From Siccirubricoccus soli (GTDB taxonomy: Bacteria > Pseudomonadota > Alphaproteobacteria > Acetobacterales > Acetobacteraceae), in NCBI RefSeq assembly GCF_024178315.1, contig NZ_JAMZIK010000134.1, positions 1 through 39,496 of the forward strand: a stretch of DNA of 39,496 nucleotides, in the 5' to 3' direction. Both the position numbers and the translations under genes were made by a program. Position 1 is the first letter of the stretch. Each line of letters starts with the position of its first letter. The notes under the pieces were generated by a model. It was not told the origin of the DNA. It worked only from the letters and a program-made list of their open reading frames with translations, and ran no database searches. Of the stretch, positions 23,562 through 31,567 are shown piece by piece.

Positions 23562-25055
23562 TCAGGCCGGGACGGCCTTCTCCCGTTTGCGCTGCACGGA
23601 GGATGGGATGCGCAGCGCATCCCGGTATTTGGCCACGGTTCGGCGGGCGATGTCCACGCCTTCCTGTCGCAACCGATCCACGATCGCATCATCCGAGAGG
23701 ACCGCCTCCGGGTCCTCGGCATCGATCATGGCGCGGATGCGGTGACGCACCGCCTCGGCGCTGTGTGCCTCGCCGCCCAGGGTCCCGGCGATGGCGGTGG
23801 TGAAGAAGTATTTGAGCTCGAAGGTCCCGCGCGGGGTCGCGATGTATTTGTTGGCGGTGACGCGGGAGACGGTGCTCTCGTGCATCTCGACCTGCTCCGC
23901 CACGTCGCGGAGGATGAGCGGGCGCAGATGCTCGACCCCGTGCCGGAAGAAGCCATCCTGGCGACGGACGATTTCCTGCGCCACCTTGATGATGGTGGTG
24001 GCGCGCTGCTCCAGGCTCTTCAGCAACCAATTGGCGCTCTGCAGCTTCTCGGCGAGGAAGGCCTTGTCCTCCCGGTTCCGGGCGCCGACCTGACAGCGCG
24101 CATGGAAGCCGCGATTGACCAGGACGCGCGGCAGGGTCTCCGGATTGAGCTCGAGGATCCAGGCGCCGCTTTCCGCGAAATCCGGGGCGCGGCGCATCAG
24201 CACGTCCGGCACCACGGCGGGGGCGGGGGCAGCGTCGAAGCTCGCGCCCGGCTTCGGGTCCAGCCGCTTCAGCTCGGCGATCATCTCCGCCAGATCCTCG
24301 GCATCCACGCCGCAGACCTGCATCAAGGCCAGCCGGTCCCGCCGCGCCAGCAGGTCCAGATGGTCGAGCAGCGCCTGCATCGCGGGGTCCAGTCGGTGCC
24401 GCTCGGCGAGCTGGACGGCGAGGCATTCCCGGAGGTCGCGGCAGAACATGCCGGTCGGGTCGAAGCGCTGCATCCGGGCGCGGATGGCGGAGACCCGCTC
24501 CACCTCGCAGCCCAGGGCCTGGGCCAGTGCCTCATCCGCCACCGCCAGCCGCCCGGCCGGGTCCACCAGGGCGACGAGCTGCGCCGCGATCAGCCGGTCC
24601 CGCGGGTCCCGGAAGGTCAGCCGCACCTGCTCGCCGAGATGCTCCCGCAGCGTCCTGCCGCCGCCGGCCAGGTCCTCGACGCCGGAGAGGTCGTCGGCGA
24701 AATCGGCGCGGCCGCCGCGGCCATAGGGGCTTTCATAGCCGCCGCTGTCATAGACATTGTCCCACTCGGCATCGAGCGGGCCGGCAGAGGGCTCCGGCAG
24801 CGCGTCGGAGGTCGCGGCGGCGTGGCTGTCCGGCGCTTCCGGCTGGGCCGGCAGCGGGTCCACCCGATGGCCGGCATCGGGGCCGGGCAGGGGCCGCTCG
24901 TCGCGCTCCAGCAGCGGGTTGCGCTCCAGCTCCTCCTCGACGAAGGCGGTGACCTCGAGGTTGCTCGACTGCAGCAGCTTGATGGCTTGCCGCAGCTGCG
25001 GCGTCATCACCAGCGACTGCGACTGCCGCAGGTCGAGGCGCGGTGCGAGGCTCAT
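23562..25055 (-). CDS. rpoN: RNA polymerase sigma-54 factor
   Basis: A 497-residue sigma-54. Region I is the Gln/Leu-rich LRQSQSLVMTPQLRQAIKLLQ (activator contact), then an acidic region II, the core-binding region (RTLREHLGEQVRL onward), and the RpoN box ARRTVAKYR at residues 470-478, which contacts the -24 promoter element. The C-terminus is short, KREKAVPA. It directs core polymerase to -24/-12 promoters and requires AAA+ activators. GGAGGGG lies before the ATG. It is downstream of lptB with a 93-bp gap, in the conserved lpt-rpoN-hpf block. Confidence 0.95.
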   Translation of the reverse strand: MSLAPRLDLRQSQSLVMTPQLRQAIKLLQSSNLEVTAFVEEELERNPLLERDERPLPGPDAGHRVDPLPAQPEAPDSHAAATSDALPEPSAGPLDAEWDNVYDSGGYESPYGRGGRADFADDLSGVEDLAGGGRTLREHLGEQVRLTFRDPRDRLIAAQLVALVDPAGRLAVADEALAQALGCEVERVSAIRARMQRFDPTGMFCRDLRECLAVQLAERHRLDPAMQALLDHLDLLARRDRLALMQVCGVDAEDLAEMIAELKRLDPKPGASFDAAPAPAVVPDVLMRRAPDFAESGAWILELNPETLPRVLVNRGFHARCQVGARNREDKAFLAEKLQSANWLLKSLEQRATTIIKVAQEIVRRQDGFFRHGVEHLRPLILRDVAEQVEMHESTVSRVTANKYIATPRGTFELKYFFTTAIAGTLGGEAHSAEAVRHRIRAMIDAEDPEAVLSDDAIVDRLRQEGVDIARRTVAKYRDALRIPSSVQRKREKAVPA

Positions 25056-25148
25056 GCCGCGCCCCTCCGGGCCCGAAGGCAGGCGCAGGGGCGGCCCGCC
25101 TGAAGGCGGCAGGGCTGGGATATGTCGCCGGCGCCGTGGTGCATCGCG

Positions 25149-25922
25149 CTACAGGCTGAACCTCTCGCCCAGATAGACGCGCCGCACCCCCTCATGCGCC
25201 ACGATGTCCTGCGGCGCGCCTTCCATCAGCACCTTGCCCTCGTGCAGGATGTAGGCACGGTCGATGATCTCGAGCGTCTCCCGCACATTGTGGTCGGTGA
25301 TCAGCACGCCGATGCCGCGGTCCTTCAGATGCTTCACCAGGTCGCGGATCTCGCCCACCGCGATCGGGTCGATGCCCGCCAGAGGTTCGTCGAGAAGGAT
25401 GTAGGAAGGGTGAGTGGCGAGCGCCCGGGCGATCTCGCAGCGCCGCCGCTCGCCGCCCGAGAGGGCGAGGGAGGGGGCGCGGCGGAGATGGGCGATGCCG
25501 AATTCGGCCAGCAGCGCATCCAGCATCTGCTCCCGCCTATCGCGCAGCGGCTCCACCACCTCGAGCGCCGCGAGGATGTTGTCCTCTACGGACAGGCCGC
25601 GGAAGATCGAGGCCTCCTGCGGCAGGTAGCCGAGGCCGAGCCGGGCGCGGCGGTACATCGGCAGCATGGTCACGTCATGCCCGTCCATGACGACGGTGCC
25701 CTCATCCGGCTGCACCAGGCCGGTGATCATGTAGAAGGTGGTGGTCTTGCCGGCGCCGTTCGGGCCGAGCAGCCCGACCGCCTCCCCCCGCTTCAGGCTG
25801 ATCGAGACGTTCCTGACCACCGGCCGCTTCTTGTAGCGCTTGCCGAGGCCGGTCGCGACCAGCCCGCCCTCCCCGGGCAGGGCGCGCAGCGGCGCGCTCC
25901 GCGGCATGGGCTGGTCCATCAT
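25149..25922 (-). CDS. lptB: lipopolysaccharide export ABC ATPase
   Basis: A 257-residue ABC ATPase. Walker A GPNGAGKTT (53-61), LSGGE (154-158), ILLDEP (175-180) and the ITDHNVRETL H-loop (His211) are present, together with the LptB-typical GLGYLPQEASIF. It powers LptFG to extract LPS from the inner membrane. It has about 20 residues more at the N-terminus than E. coli LptB. Its ATG overlaps the lptA stop by 4 bp (ATGA), so the two are translationally coupled. Confidence 0.95.
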   Translation of the reverse strand: MMDQPMPRSAPLRALPGEGGLVATGLGKRYKKRPVVRNVSISLKRGEAVGLLGPNGAGKTTTFYMITGLVQPDEGTVVMDGHDVTMLPMYRRARLGLGYLPQEASIFRGLSVEDNILAALEVVEPLRDRREQMLDALLAEFGIAHLRRAPSLALSGGERRRCEIARALATHPSYILLDEPLAGIDPIAVGEIRDLVKHLKDRGIGVLITDHNVRETLEIIDRAYILHEGKVLMEGAPQDIVAHEGVRRVYLGERFSL

Positions 25923-26941
25923 GGCCGGCGCTCCCCCCCGGGCTGCGGTTGCGACTGGGACCGGGGCCGGGTCTCGCCCGGCTCCGCGACGCCTTGCTCG
26001 CTGTTCGGCACCACCAGGCCCTGCACCCTCGCGCCGGGGGCGGAGACCAGCCGGGCCACGCCCGTCCTCATGTTCACGATGGCTTCCCGCCCATTCAGCT
26101 GGTTCTCGCCGCGGGTGATGCGCACCTGGCCGAGCAGCCGCGCCATGCCGGTGGCGGCGGAATAGACGCCGCGGTCGCCGCGCACCACCTCGGTCGGGGT
26201 GCGGATCTCGACATTGCCGAAGGCCTCCACCCGGTCCAGCCGGCCGGAGCCCGGCACCTCCCGCTCGCCCGGCGCCGCGACCGGGCGCGGGGCAGGGGGG
26301 CTGCCGGGCGCGTCGAGGAAATAGGCGACCAGGGTATCGGCCGTGATGCGGCGATCCTCCACCGTGTCCACCACCACGGCATTGCCGCGGGCCACGGCCA
26401 TCCTGCGTTGGGACCAGTATTCCAGGCTGTCCCGCGCGGTGATGCGCTGCTGCGGCGTGTCGAGGCCGAGGTCGCGCCCGGTCAGCACCAGCACCGCCTG
26501 GTCGATATCGTAGACAGCGCGGTCGCCGCGGGCGGTATCGGTCGGGGTGGCGATGCGGACGCGGCCCTCCGCCTCCAGCCGCCAGATCTCGCTGGCGCCG
26601 CCGGTGGTGCCTTCCGCCCCCGGCGGGCGGGTGGCGGCCGGGGTCGTGCCGGCGGACGGCGCGCCGGGCTGGGCCGCACGGGCCTGGTCGCCGCCGCGCG
26701 GGCGGTAGCGCGCCAGCAGCCGGTCGCTGGTGACGACCACGTTGCCGCGGGCGGCGCGGGCATTGCCGCGGGCGATGACCACCTGCTCCGCCTGGCGCCA
26801 TTCGATGCCGTCGCTGGCGGTGACGTCGATCGGGCCACCCTGGCTGAGGTCGATCCCCTGGGCGAAGGCCGGGCCGCCTGGCAAGGGGCTGCCCAGCAGG
26901 GAAGCGGTCAGCAGGGCGGCGCGCAGGCCGGGCCGGGTCAT
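25919..26941 (-). CDS. lptA: LptA/OstA family LPS transport protein with duplicated OstA module
   Basis: A 340-residue periplasmic protein, much longer than E. coli LptA (about 185). It has a signal peptide (MTRPGLRAALLTASLLG ... AFAQ) and two related OstA modules. Module 1 has VIARGNA ... VTSDRLLARY ... RVRIATPTDTARGDRAVYD. Module 2 has AVARGNA ... ITADTLVAYF ... NVEIRTPTEVVRGDRGVYS. A Pro/Ala/Gly-rich linker divides module 1. The protein would form the jellyroll bridge carrying LPS across the periplasm. Its ATG overlaps the lptC stop by 4 bp, with GGAGGGC before it. Confidence 0.88.
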   Translation of the reverse strand: MTRPGLRAALLTASLLGSPLPGGPAFAQGIDLSQGGPIDVTASDGIEWRQAEQVVIARGNARAARGNVVVTSDRLLARYRPRGGDQARAAQPGAPSAGTTPAATRPPGAEGTTGGASEIWRLEAEGRVRIATPTDTARGDRAVYDIDQAVLVLTGRDLGLDTPQQRITARDSLEYWSQRRMAVARGNAVVVDTVEDRRITADTLVAYFLDAPGSPPAPRPVAAPGEREVPGSGRLDRVEAFGNVEIRTPTEVVRGDRGVYSAATGMARLLGQVRITRGENQLNGREAIVNMRTGVARLVSAPGARVQGLVVPNSEQGVAEPGETRPRSQSQPQPGGERRP

Positions 26942-27768
26942 TCGCCGCCCTCCAGCACCGCATGGGATTGGCCGGTGAAGAGGATGACGGCGCCGCGCTC
27001 GGTCAGGCGGAACCCCTCCGCCGTCAGCGTGCCGAAGCCGCCCTGGGCCGCCACCGGGCTGTCGCCGCTGGCGCTGCCGGCCTCGATCTCGACCGCGGCG
27101 GTCTCGGTGACGAGTTGGGTGCCGTCGTCATGGTTGATGGTCACCTCGCCGGCGAGGTCGAGATGCTGCGCCGGGCGGTCGAACCGGCCGCGCCGGGCGC
27201 TGAGATGCACCCAGGCGCCATCGGTCAGGGTGATGTCGGCGCGCGGCGCGTCCAATTCCAGGATCTCGGCGCTGCCCGGCTGCTGGCCGACCAGGGCGGT
27301 GACGGTGAAGGGGCGGTTCTGGTCGTCGATGCCTTGGTAGCGCGGATTGACCACACGCAGCGCCTCCGCCCGCGGCTGCACGGTGCGGCGGAAGGAGACG
27401 CGGGAGCGGTCCTCATTGCCCTCGAGCTCCGGCCAGAAGGCGACGGCGGCGAGCAGCAGCAGCGCGAGCGCCGGCAGCAGCCGCTTGGTCCAGCGCACGA
27501 GGAAGCGGCGGCGGGCGAGCTGGCCGGAGGTCGGCGCCCGGCGCTGCCGCGAGGGGGCGAGGAGGTGGCGGCCCGGCAGCACCATGCTACGGCCGGCCGG
27601 GCCCGGGCCCGGGCGCGGCCCGGTCTGGTGCGGGATCACCGCATCCCCCTCGGGGCTGGGGCCGCGCTGCGGCCGGGGCGCCGGGCCGGGGCCTGGCGCC
27701 GCGATCGGGCCGGGCCGGGAAGGGTCTGCGAAGCGATCACGCCCGATGTATGGGGCGCGCCGGTTCAC
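26938..27768 (-). CDS. lptC: LPS export system protein LptC
   Basis: A bitopic inner-membrane protein of the LPS export bridge. After a Pro/Gly-rich N-terminal stretch there is a basic patch (LARRRFLVRWTKR), one transmembrane helix (LLPALALLLLAAVAFW), then the periplasmic LptC domain (VNPRYQGIDDQNRPF ... LDLAGEVTINHDDGT ... LTAEGFRLTERG). I chose the GTG at 27768 (276 residues) because AGAGGA precedes it and codon use remains GC3-rich throughout. The ATG at 27585 (215 residues) is the alternative and lacks a ribosome binding site. It overlaps lptA by 4 bp. Confidence 0.82.
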   Translation of the reverse strand: MNRRAPYIGRDRFADPSRPGPIAAPGPGPAPRPQRGPSPEGDAVIPHQTGPRPGPGPAGRSMVLPGRHLLAPSRQRRAPTSGQLARRRFLVRWTKRLLPALALLLLAAVAFWPELEGNEDRSRVSFRRTVQPRAEALRVVNPRYQGIDDQNRPFTVTALVGQQPGSAEILELDAPRADITLTDGAWVHLSARRGRFDRPAQHLDLAGEVTINHDDGTQLVTETAAVEIEAGSASGDSPVAAQGGFGTLTAEGFRLTERGAVILFTGQSHAVLEGGE

Positions 27769-27837
27769 CGGTCAACGTTCCTCTGGTGCGCGGGACAAAA
27801 ATCATGCCAAAGCCGCGGCAGAGGCCGCGGGCTCGCC

Positions 27838-28461
27838 TCAATGGGCGAAGATGTCGGGGTCCTCATAGCCCAGCAGGTCGAGGGCGCCGCGGGTGGGCAG
27901 GAAGCCGAAGCAGGCCTCCGCCAATTCCAGCCGGCCTTCACGCCGCAGCAGCGCCTCCAGCTTCGCCCAGAGCGCATGCAGGTGGAGCACGTCCGAGGCG
28001 GCATAGGCCAGCTGCTCCGCGGTCAGCTCCGGCGCGCCCCAGTCGCTGCTCTGCTGCTGCTTGGAGATCTCCACCCCCAGCAGCTCCTTGCAGAGATCCT
28101 TCAGCCCGTGCCGGTCGGTGAAGGTGCGAACCAGCTTGGCCGCGACCTTGGTGCAGATCACCGGCCGGACGGTGATGCCGAGATGGAGCTGCAGCACGGC
28201 GCAATCGAAGCGGGCGAAGTGGAAGAGCTTGGCGGTGGCCGGGTCGGTCAGCAGCCGCTTGAGGTTCGGGCAATCCGCGCCGCGGCCGCCGAGGGCGGGC
28301 GGGATGATCTGCACCAGATGCGCATTGCCATCCCCCGCCGAGAGCTGCACCAGGCAGAGCCGGTCGCGATGCGGGTTGAGGCCCATGGTCTCGGTGTCCA
28401 CGGCCACCACCGGGCCCAGGTCGAGATCCTCGGGCAGGTCGTGCCGGTGCAGGCGAATCAC
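27838..28461 (-). CDS. rnd: ribonuclease D (short, no HRDC domain)
   Basis: A 207-residue DEDDy 3'-5' exonuclease. Exo I is VDTETMGLN (Asp22, Glu24), Exo II HFARFD (Asp86), Exo III YAASD (Tyr153, Asp157). The enzyme trims tRNA precursors and other structured RNAs. The C-terminal HRDC domains of E. coli RNase D are absent, as is normal in alphaproteobacteria. I chose the GTG at 28461, which has CAGGAG 7 nt upstream and gives MIRLHRHDLP; an ATG at 28509 would add 16 residues. It lies upstream of lptC. Confidence 0.9.
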   Translation of the reverse strand: MIRLHRHDLPEDLDLGPVVAVDTETMGLNPHRDRLCLVQLSAGDGNAHLVQIIPPALGGRGADCPNLKRLLTDPATAKLFHFARFDCAVLQLHLGITVRPVICTKVAAKLVRTFTDRHGLKDLCKELLGVEISKQQQSSDWGAPELTAEQLAYAASDVLHLHALWAKLEALLRREGRLELAEACFGFLPTRGALDLLGYEDPDIFAH

Positions 28462-28699
28462 GGCGGGGCTCCTGGTGCGGGACGCGGGGGCGAAGAGGGT
28501 GACCGCCATGGCGAGGCTCCGGCAGGGGAACGTGGCGGTCCGGCGCATCTACCGGCCGGGCCGGCAGCGTGCAAGCCTGGCCTCTGCGCGGCCCCGACGA
28601 ACTTCCAGCGGATTTCGGACTTTGGAACAGGACCACGGCCCGGGGACCAACCCTGCCGCCTCCGCACCATCCCCGCTACGATGACTAGTTTGAGGGAGA

Positions 28700-28786
<87 letters not shown>

Positions 28787-28920
28787 GTTCACTGCGCCGG
28801 AGCGCCGTGGACGGGGGGCGAAATAGAGGCGCGGCGGCCCGGCGTCAAGCACCCTCCTTGGCGGTTTCGCGGCCCCGCCATATGGTCCGCGCCGCCTGGA
28901 GAACGGAGAGTCCCTCGGTC

Positions 28921-29886
28921 ATGCGCGGAAGCACGGTTCGGAAGATCGCCACGGTATTCGGAGGCTCCGGCTTCATCGGGCGCTACTTGGTGAAACGGCT
29001 CGCCGAGCGGGATTACGTGGTGCGCGTCGCGGTGCGGGACCCGGCCGGGGCCCGCTTCCTGCAGACCCAGGGGCGGGTGGGGCAGATCGTCCCGCTGGCC
29101 GCCAGCCTGGGCGAGGCCCCGGCGGTGGCGCGGGCGGTGGCCGGGGCCGATCTGGTGGTGAACCTGGTCGGCATCCTGGCGGAGAAGAAGGCCGGGGATT
29201 TCGACCGGATCCACGCCGCCGGCGCCCGCACCGTGGCGGAAGCCGCGGCGGCGGCGGGGGTGGAGCGGCTGGTGCATGTCTCGGCGCTGGGCGCCGACCC
29301 GGCCAGCCCCTCCGCCTATGGCCGCAGCAAGGCGGCGGGGGAGGCGGCGGTGCGCGCGGCCTTCCCGGGTGCGACCATCCTGCGCCCCTCCATCGTCTTC
29401 GGGCCGGAGGACCAGTTCTTCAACCGCTTCGCCGCGCTGGGGCGGATGCTGCCCTGCGTCATGCCCGTGATCGCCGGGGGCACGCGCTTCCAGCCGGTCT
29501 ATGTCGGGGATGTCGCGGATGCCGTTGTGGCGGCGGCGGAGCGGCCGGAGGCGGCGGGCCAGACCTATGAGCTGGGCGGGCCCCGCGTGATGACCATGCG
29601 GGAGGTGCTCGCCTATGTGCTGGAGGCAACGGGCCATCGCCGCCGGCTGGTGGAACTGCCGGAGGCGCTGGTGAAGCTGCAGGTGGCGCTTGGCCGGCTG
29701 CTGCCCAACCCGCCGCTGACTGAGGACCAGCTCCGCATGCTGCAGCGGGACAATGTGGTGGCGGAGGGGGCGCCGGGCTTTGCTGCGCTGGGCCTGCACC
29801 CGAAGGCGGTGGAGGCGGTGGTGCCGGGCTATCTGGCGCGCTTCCGCCCCGGCGGTGGCCGCCGGCCGGCCTTCGCAGGCAGCTAG
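28921..29886 (+). CDS. complex I NDUFA9-like NAD(P)-binding protein
   Basis: A 321-residue atypical short-chain dehydrogenase/epimerase. The cofactor loop is VFGGSGFIGRYLVK (residues 13-26), followed by LVVNLVGIL and HVSALGADPASPSAYGRSKAAGE, where the Y-x-x-x-K pair is kept. This matches the NDUFA9 family, accessory subunits of NADH dehydrogenase, though bacterial members are often only loosely linked to complex I. GGAGAG lies upstream of the ATG at 28921. A terminator-like hairpin is not obvious until the gltD leader. Confidence 0.87.
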   Translation: MRGSTVRKIATVFGGSGFIGRYLVKRLAERDYVVRVAVRDPAGARFLQTQGRVGQIVPLAASLGEAPAVARAVAGADLVVNLVGILAEKKAGDFDRIHAAGARTVAEAAAAAGVERLVHVSALGADPASPSAYGRSKAAGEAAVRAAFPGATILRPSIVFGPEDQFFNRFAALGRMLPCVMPVIAGGTRFQPVYVGDVADAVVAAAERPEAAGQTYELGGPRVMTMREVLAYVLEATGHRRRLVELPEALVKLQVALGRLLPNPPLTEDQLRMLQRDNVVAEGAPGFAALGLHPKAVEAVVPGYLARFRPGGGRRPAFAGS

Positions 29887-29895
29887 GTCCGAATC

Positions 29896-29983
29896 GGTCG
29901 TTTATCTCCAGCTTGGCTGGCGGAGATGATCCGTTGGCGAGCCCGTTGCTGGAAGTAAGGACAGAATTTCTGTCCTAACGACC
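29896..29983. promoter_or_regulatory. nested inverted repeat upstream of gltD
   Basis: A 7-bp outer pair (GGTCGTT 29896-29902, AACGACC 29977-29983) encloses an ATCTCC/GGAGAT hairpin (29904-29927) and a perfect palindrome AGGACAGAA-T-TTCTGTCCT (29958-29976). It lies in a comparatively AT-rich patch in the 239-bp gap before gltD. It could hold the terminator of the upstream gene and/or an operator for gltDB. Confidence 0.4.
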
Positions 29984-30125
29984 AAAAATCACTGGCGCTC
30001 CGCCGCGCGGGCTCGTAAAGCTGCGGCGTACCTGCCGGCAAAGCCCGGGGGATGTCGCCTGGCCTCGTTTCGGCTGCGGCGCGCCCCGGTCTCACCCCCA
30101 TGCCGGCTGCCTCGAGGGACCCGTC

Positions 30126-31562
30126 ATGGCCGAGCGCATGCTGCAATTCGTCCGCCTCCAGCAGGCCCAGCCGGAGAAACGCGACATCGCGGCACGGCGT
30201 TCGGATTTCGGCGAGATCTACCGTGAATTCGCCGCCGAGGCGGCCAGCCAGCAGGCCAGCCGCTGCAGCCAGTGCGGCGTGCCCTTCTGCTCCGTGCATT
30301 GCCCGCTGAACAACAACATCCCGGACTGGCTGAAGCTGACCGCCGAAGGCCGGCTGGAGGAGGCCTATGAGGTCTCCGCCGCGACCAACACCTTCCCCGA
30401 GATCTGCGGCCGCATCTGCCCGCAGGACCGGCTCTGCGAGGGCAATTGCGTCATCGAGAAGGGGTTCGAGAGCGTCACCATCGGCGCGGTCGAGAAATAC
30501 ATCACCGACACCGCCTGGGAGCGCGGCTGGGTGGCGCCGCCGACGCCGCGGGCCGAGCTGCCGCAGTCCGTCGGCATCATCGGCGCCGGACCGGCCGGGC
30601 TGGCGGCGGCGGAGCGGCTCCGGCTGCGCGGCTATCAGGTGCATGTCTATGACCGCTACGACCGCGTCGGCGGGCTGATGATCTACGGCATCCCCAACTT
30701 CAAGCTGGAGAAGGAGGTGGTGCTGCGCCGCTGGCAGCAATTCGAGGCAGCGGGCATCCAGTTCCACCTGAACCTCGCCATCGGCCAGGACGTGTCGCTG
30801 GCCGAGCTGCGGGCGCGGCACGACGCCGTCTTCATCGCGACGGGCGTGTACAAGGCGCGCGACATCGACTGCGTCGGCAGCGGGCTCGGGGGCATCGTCC
30901 CGGCGCTCGACTACCTCACCGCCTCCAACCGCGACAATCTGGGCGACACCGTCGAGGCCTTCGCCTCCGGCGCGCTGAATGCCAAGGGCAAGCGGGTGGT
31001 GGTGGTGGGCGGCGGCGACACCGCCATGGATTGCGTCCGCACCGCGGTGCGGCAGGGCGCGGCCTCCGTCACCTGCCTCTACCGGCGGGACAAGGCGAAC
31101 ATGCCGGGCTCGATGCGCGAGGTGAAGAATGCCGAGGAGGAGGGCGTGGAGTTCACCTGGCTCGCCGCGCCGGAGGCCTTCCTCGGGGATGACAAGGTGA
31201 CCGGGGTGCGGGCGGTGCGCATGCATCTCGGCCTGCCGGATGCGACGGGGCGGCAGCAGGTGGCGCCGATCGCGGGCTCCGCCTTCACCATCCCCTGCGA
31301 CCTCGCCATCAAGGCGCTGGGCTTCGATCCGGAGGACCTGCCTACCGCCTTCAACGAGCCGGGCCTGCCGGTGACGCGCTGGGGCACGCTGAAGGTGCAC
31401 CACCGCACCATGATGACCGAGCTGCCCGGCGTCTTTGCCGGCGGCGACATCGTGCGGGGCGCGAGCCTCGTGGTCTGGGCGATCCGCGACGGCCGCGACG
31501 CGGCGGAGCAGATCGATGCCTATGTGAAGGCGAAGGCGCAGCAGGCGCTGGCGGCGGAGTGA
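30126..31562 (+). CDS. gltD: glutamate synthase small subunit
   Basis: A 478-residue flavoprotein subunit of NADPH-GOGAT. The N-terminal iron-sulfur region has Cys47, Cys50, Cys55, Cys59 (RCSQCGVPFCSVHC) and Cys94, Cys98, Cys104, Cys108 (EICGRICPQDRLCEGNC), ligands for 4Fe-4S clusters. FAD binding is GAGPAGLAAAE from residue 153, and NADPH binding is VVVGGGDTAMDC further on. It passes electrons from NADPH to the GltB large subunit for glutamate formation. GAGGGA precedes the ATG. The stop overlaps the GTG just before gltB, so they form one operon, here in the order gltD-gltB. Confidence 0.95.
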   Translation: MAERMLQFVRLQQAQPEKRDIAARRSDFGEIYREFAAEAASQQASRCSQCGVPFCSVHCPLNNNIPDWLKLTAEGRLEEAYEVSAATNTFPEICGRICPQDRLCEGNCVIEKGFESVTIGAVEKYITDTAWERGWVAPPTPRAELPQSVGIIGAGPAGLAAAERLRLRGYQVHVYDRYDRVGGLMIYGIPNFKLEKEVVLRRWQQFEAAGIQFHLNLAIGQDVSLAELRARHDAVFIATGVYKARDIDCVGSGLGGIVPALDYLTASNRDNLGDTVEAFASGALNAKGKRVVVVGGGDTAMDCVRTAVRQGAASVTCLYRRDKANMPGSMREVKNAEEEGVEFTWLAAPEAFLGDDKVTGVRAVRMHLGLPDATGRQQVAPIAGSAFTIPCDLAIKALGFDPEDLPTAFNEPGLPVTRWGTLKVHHRTMMTELPGVFAGGDIVRGASLVVWAIRDGRDAAEQIDAYVKAKAQQALAAE

Positions 31563-31567
31563 GAGCC

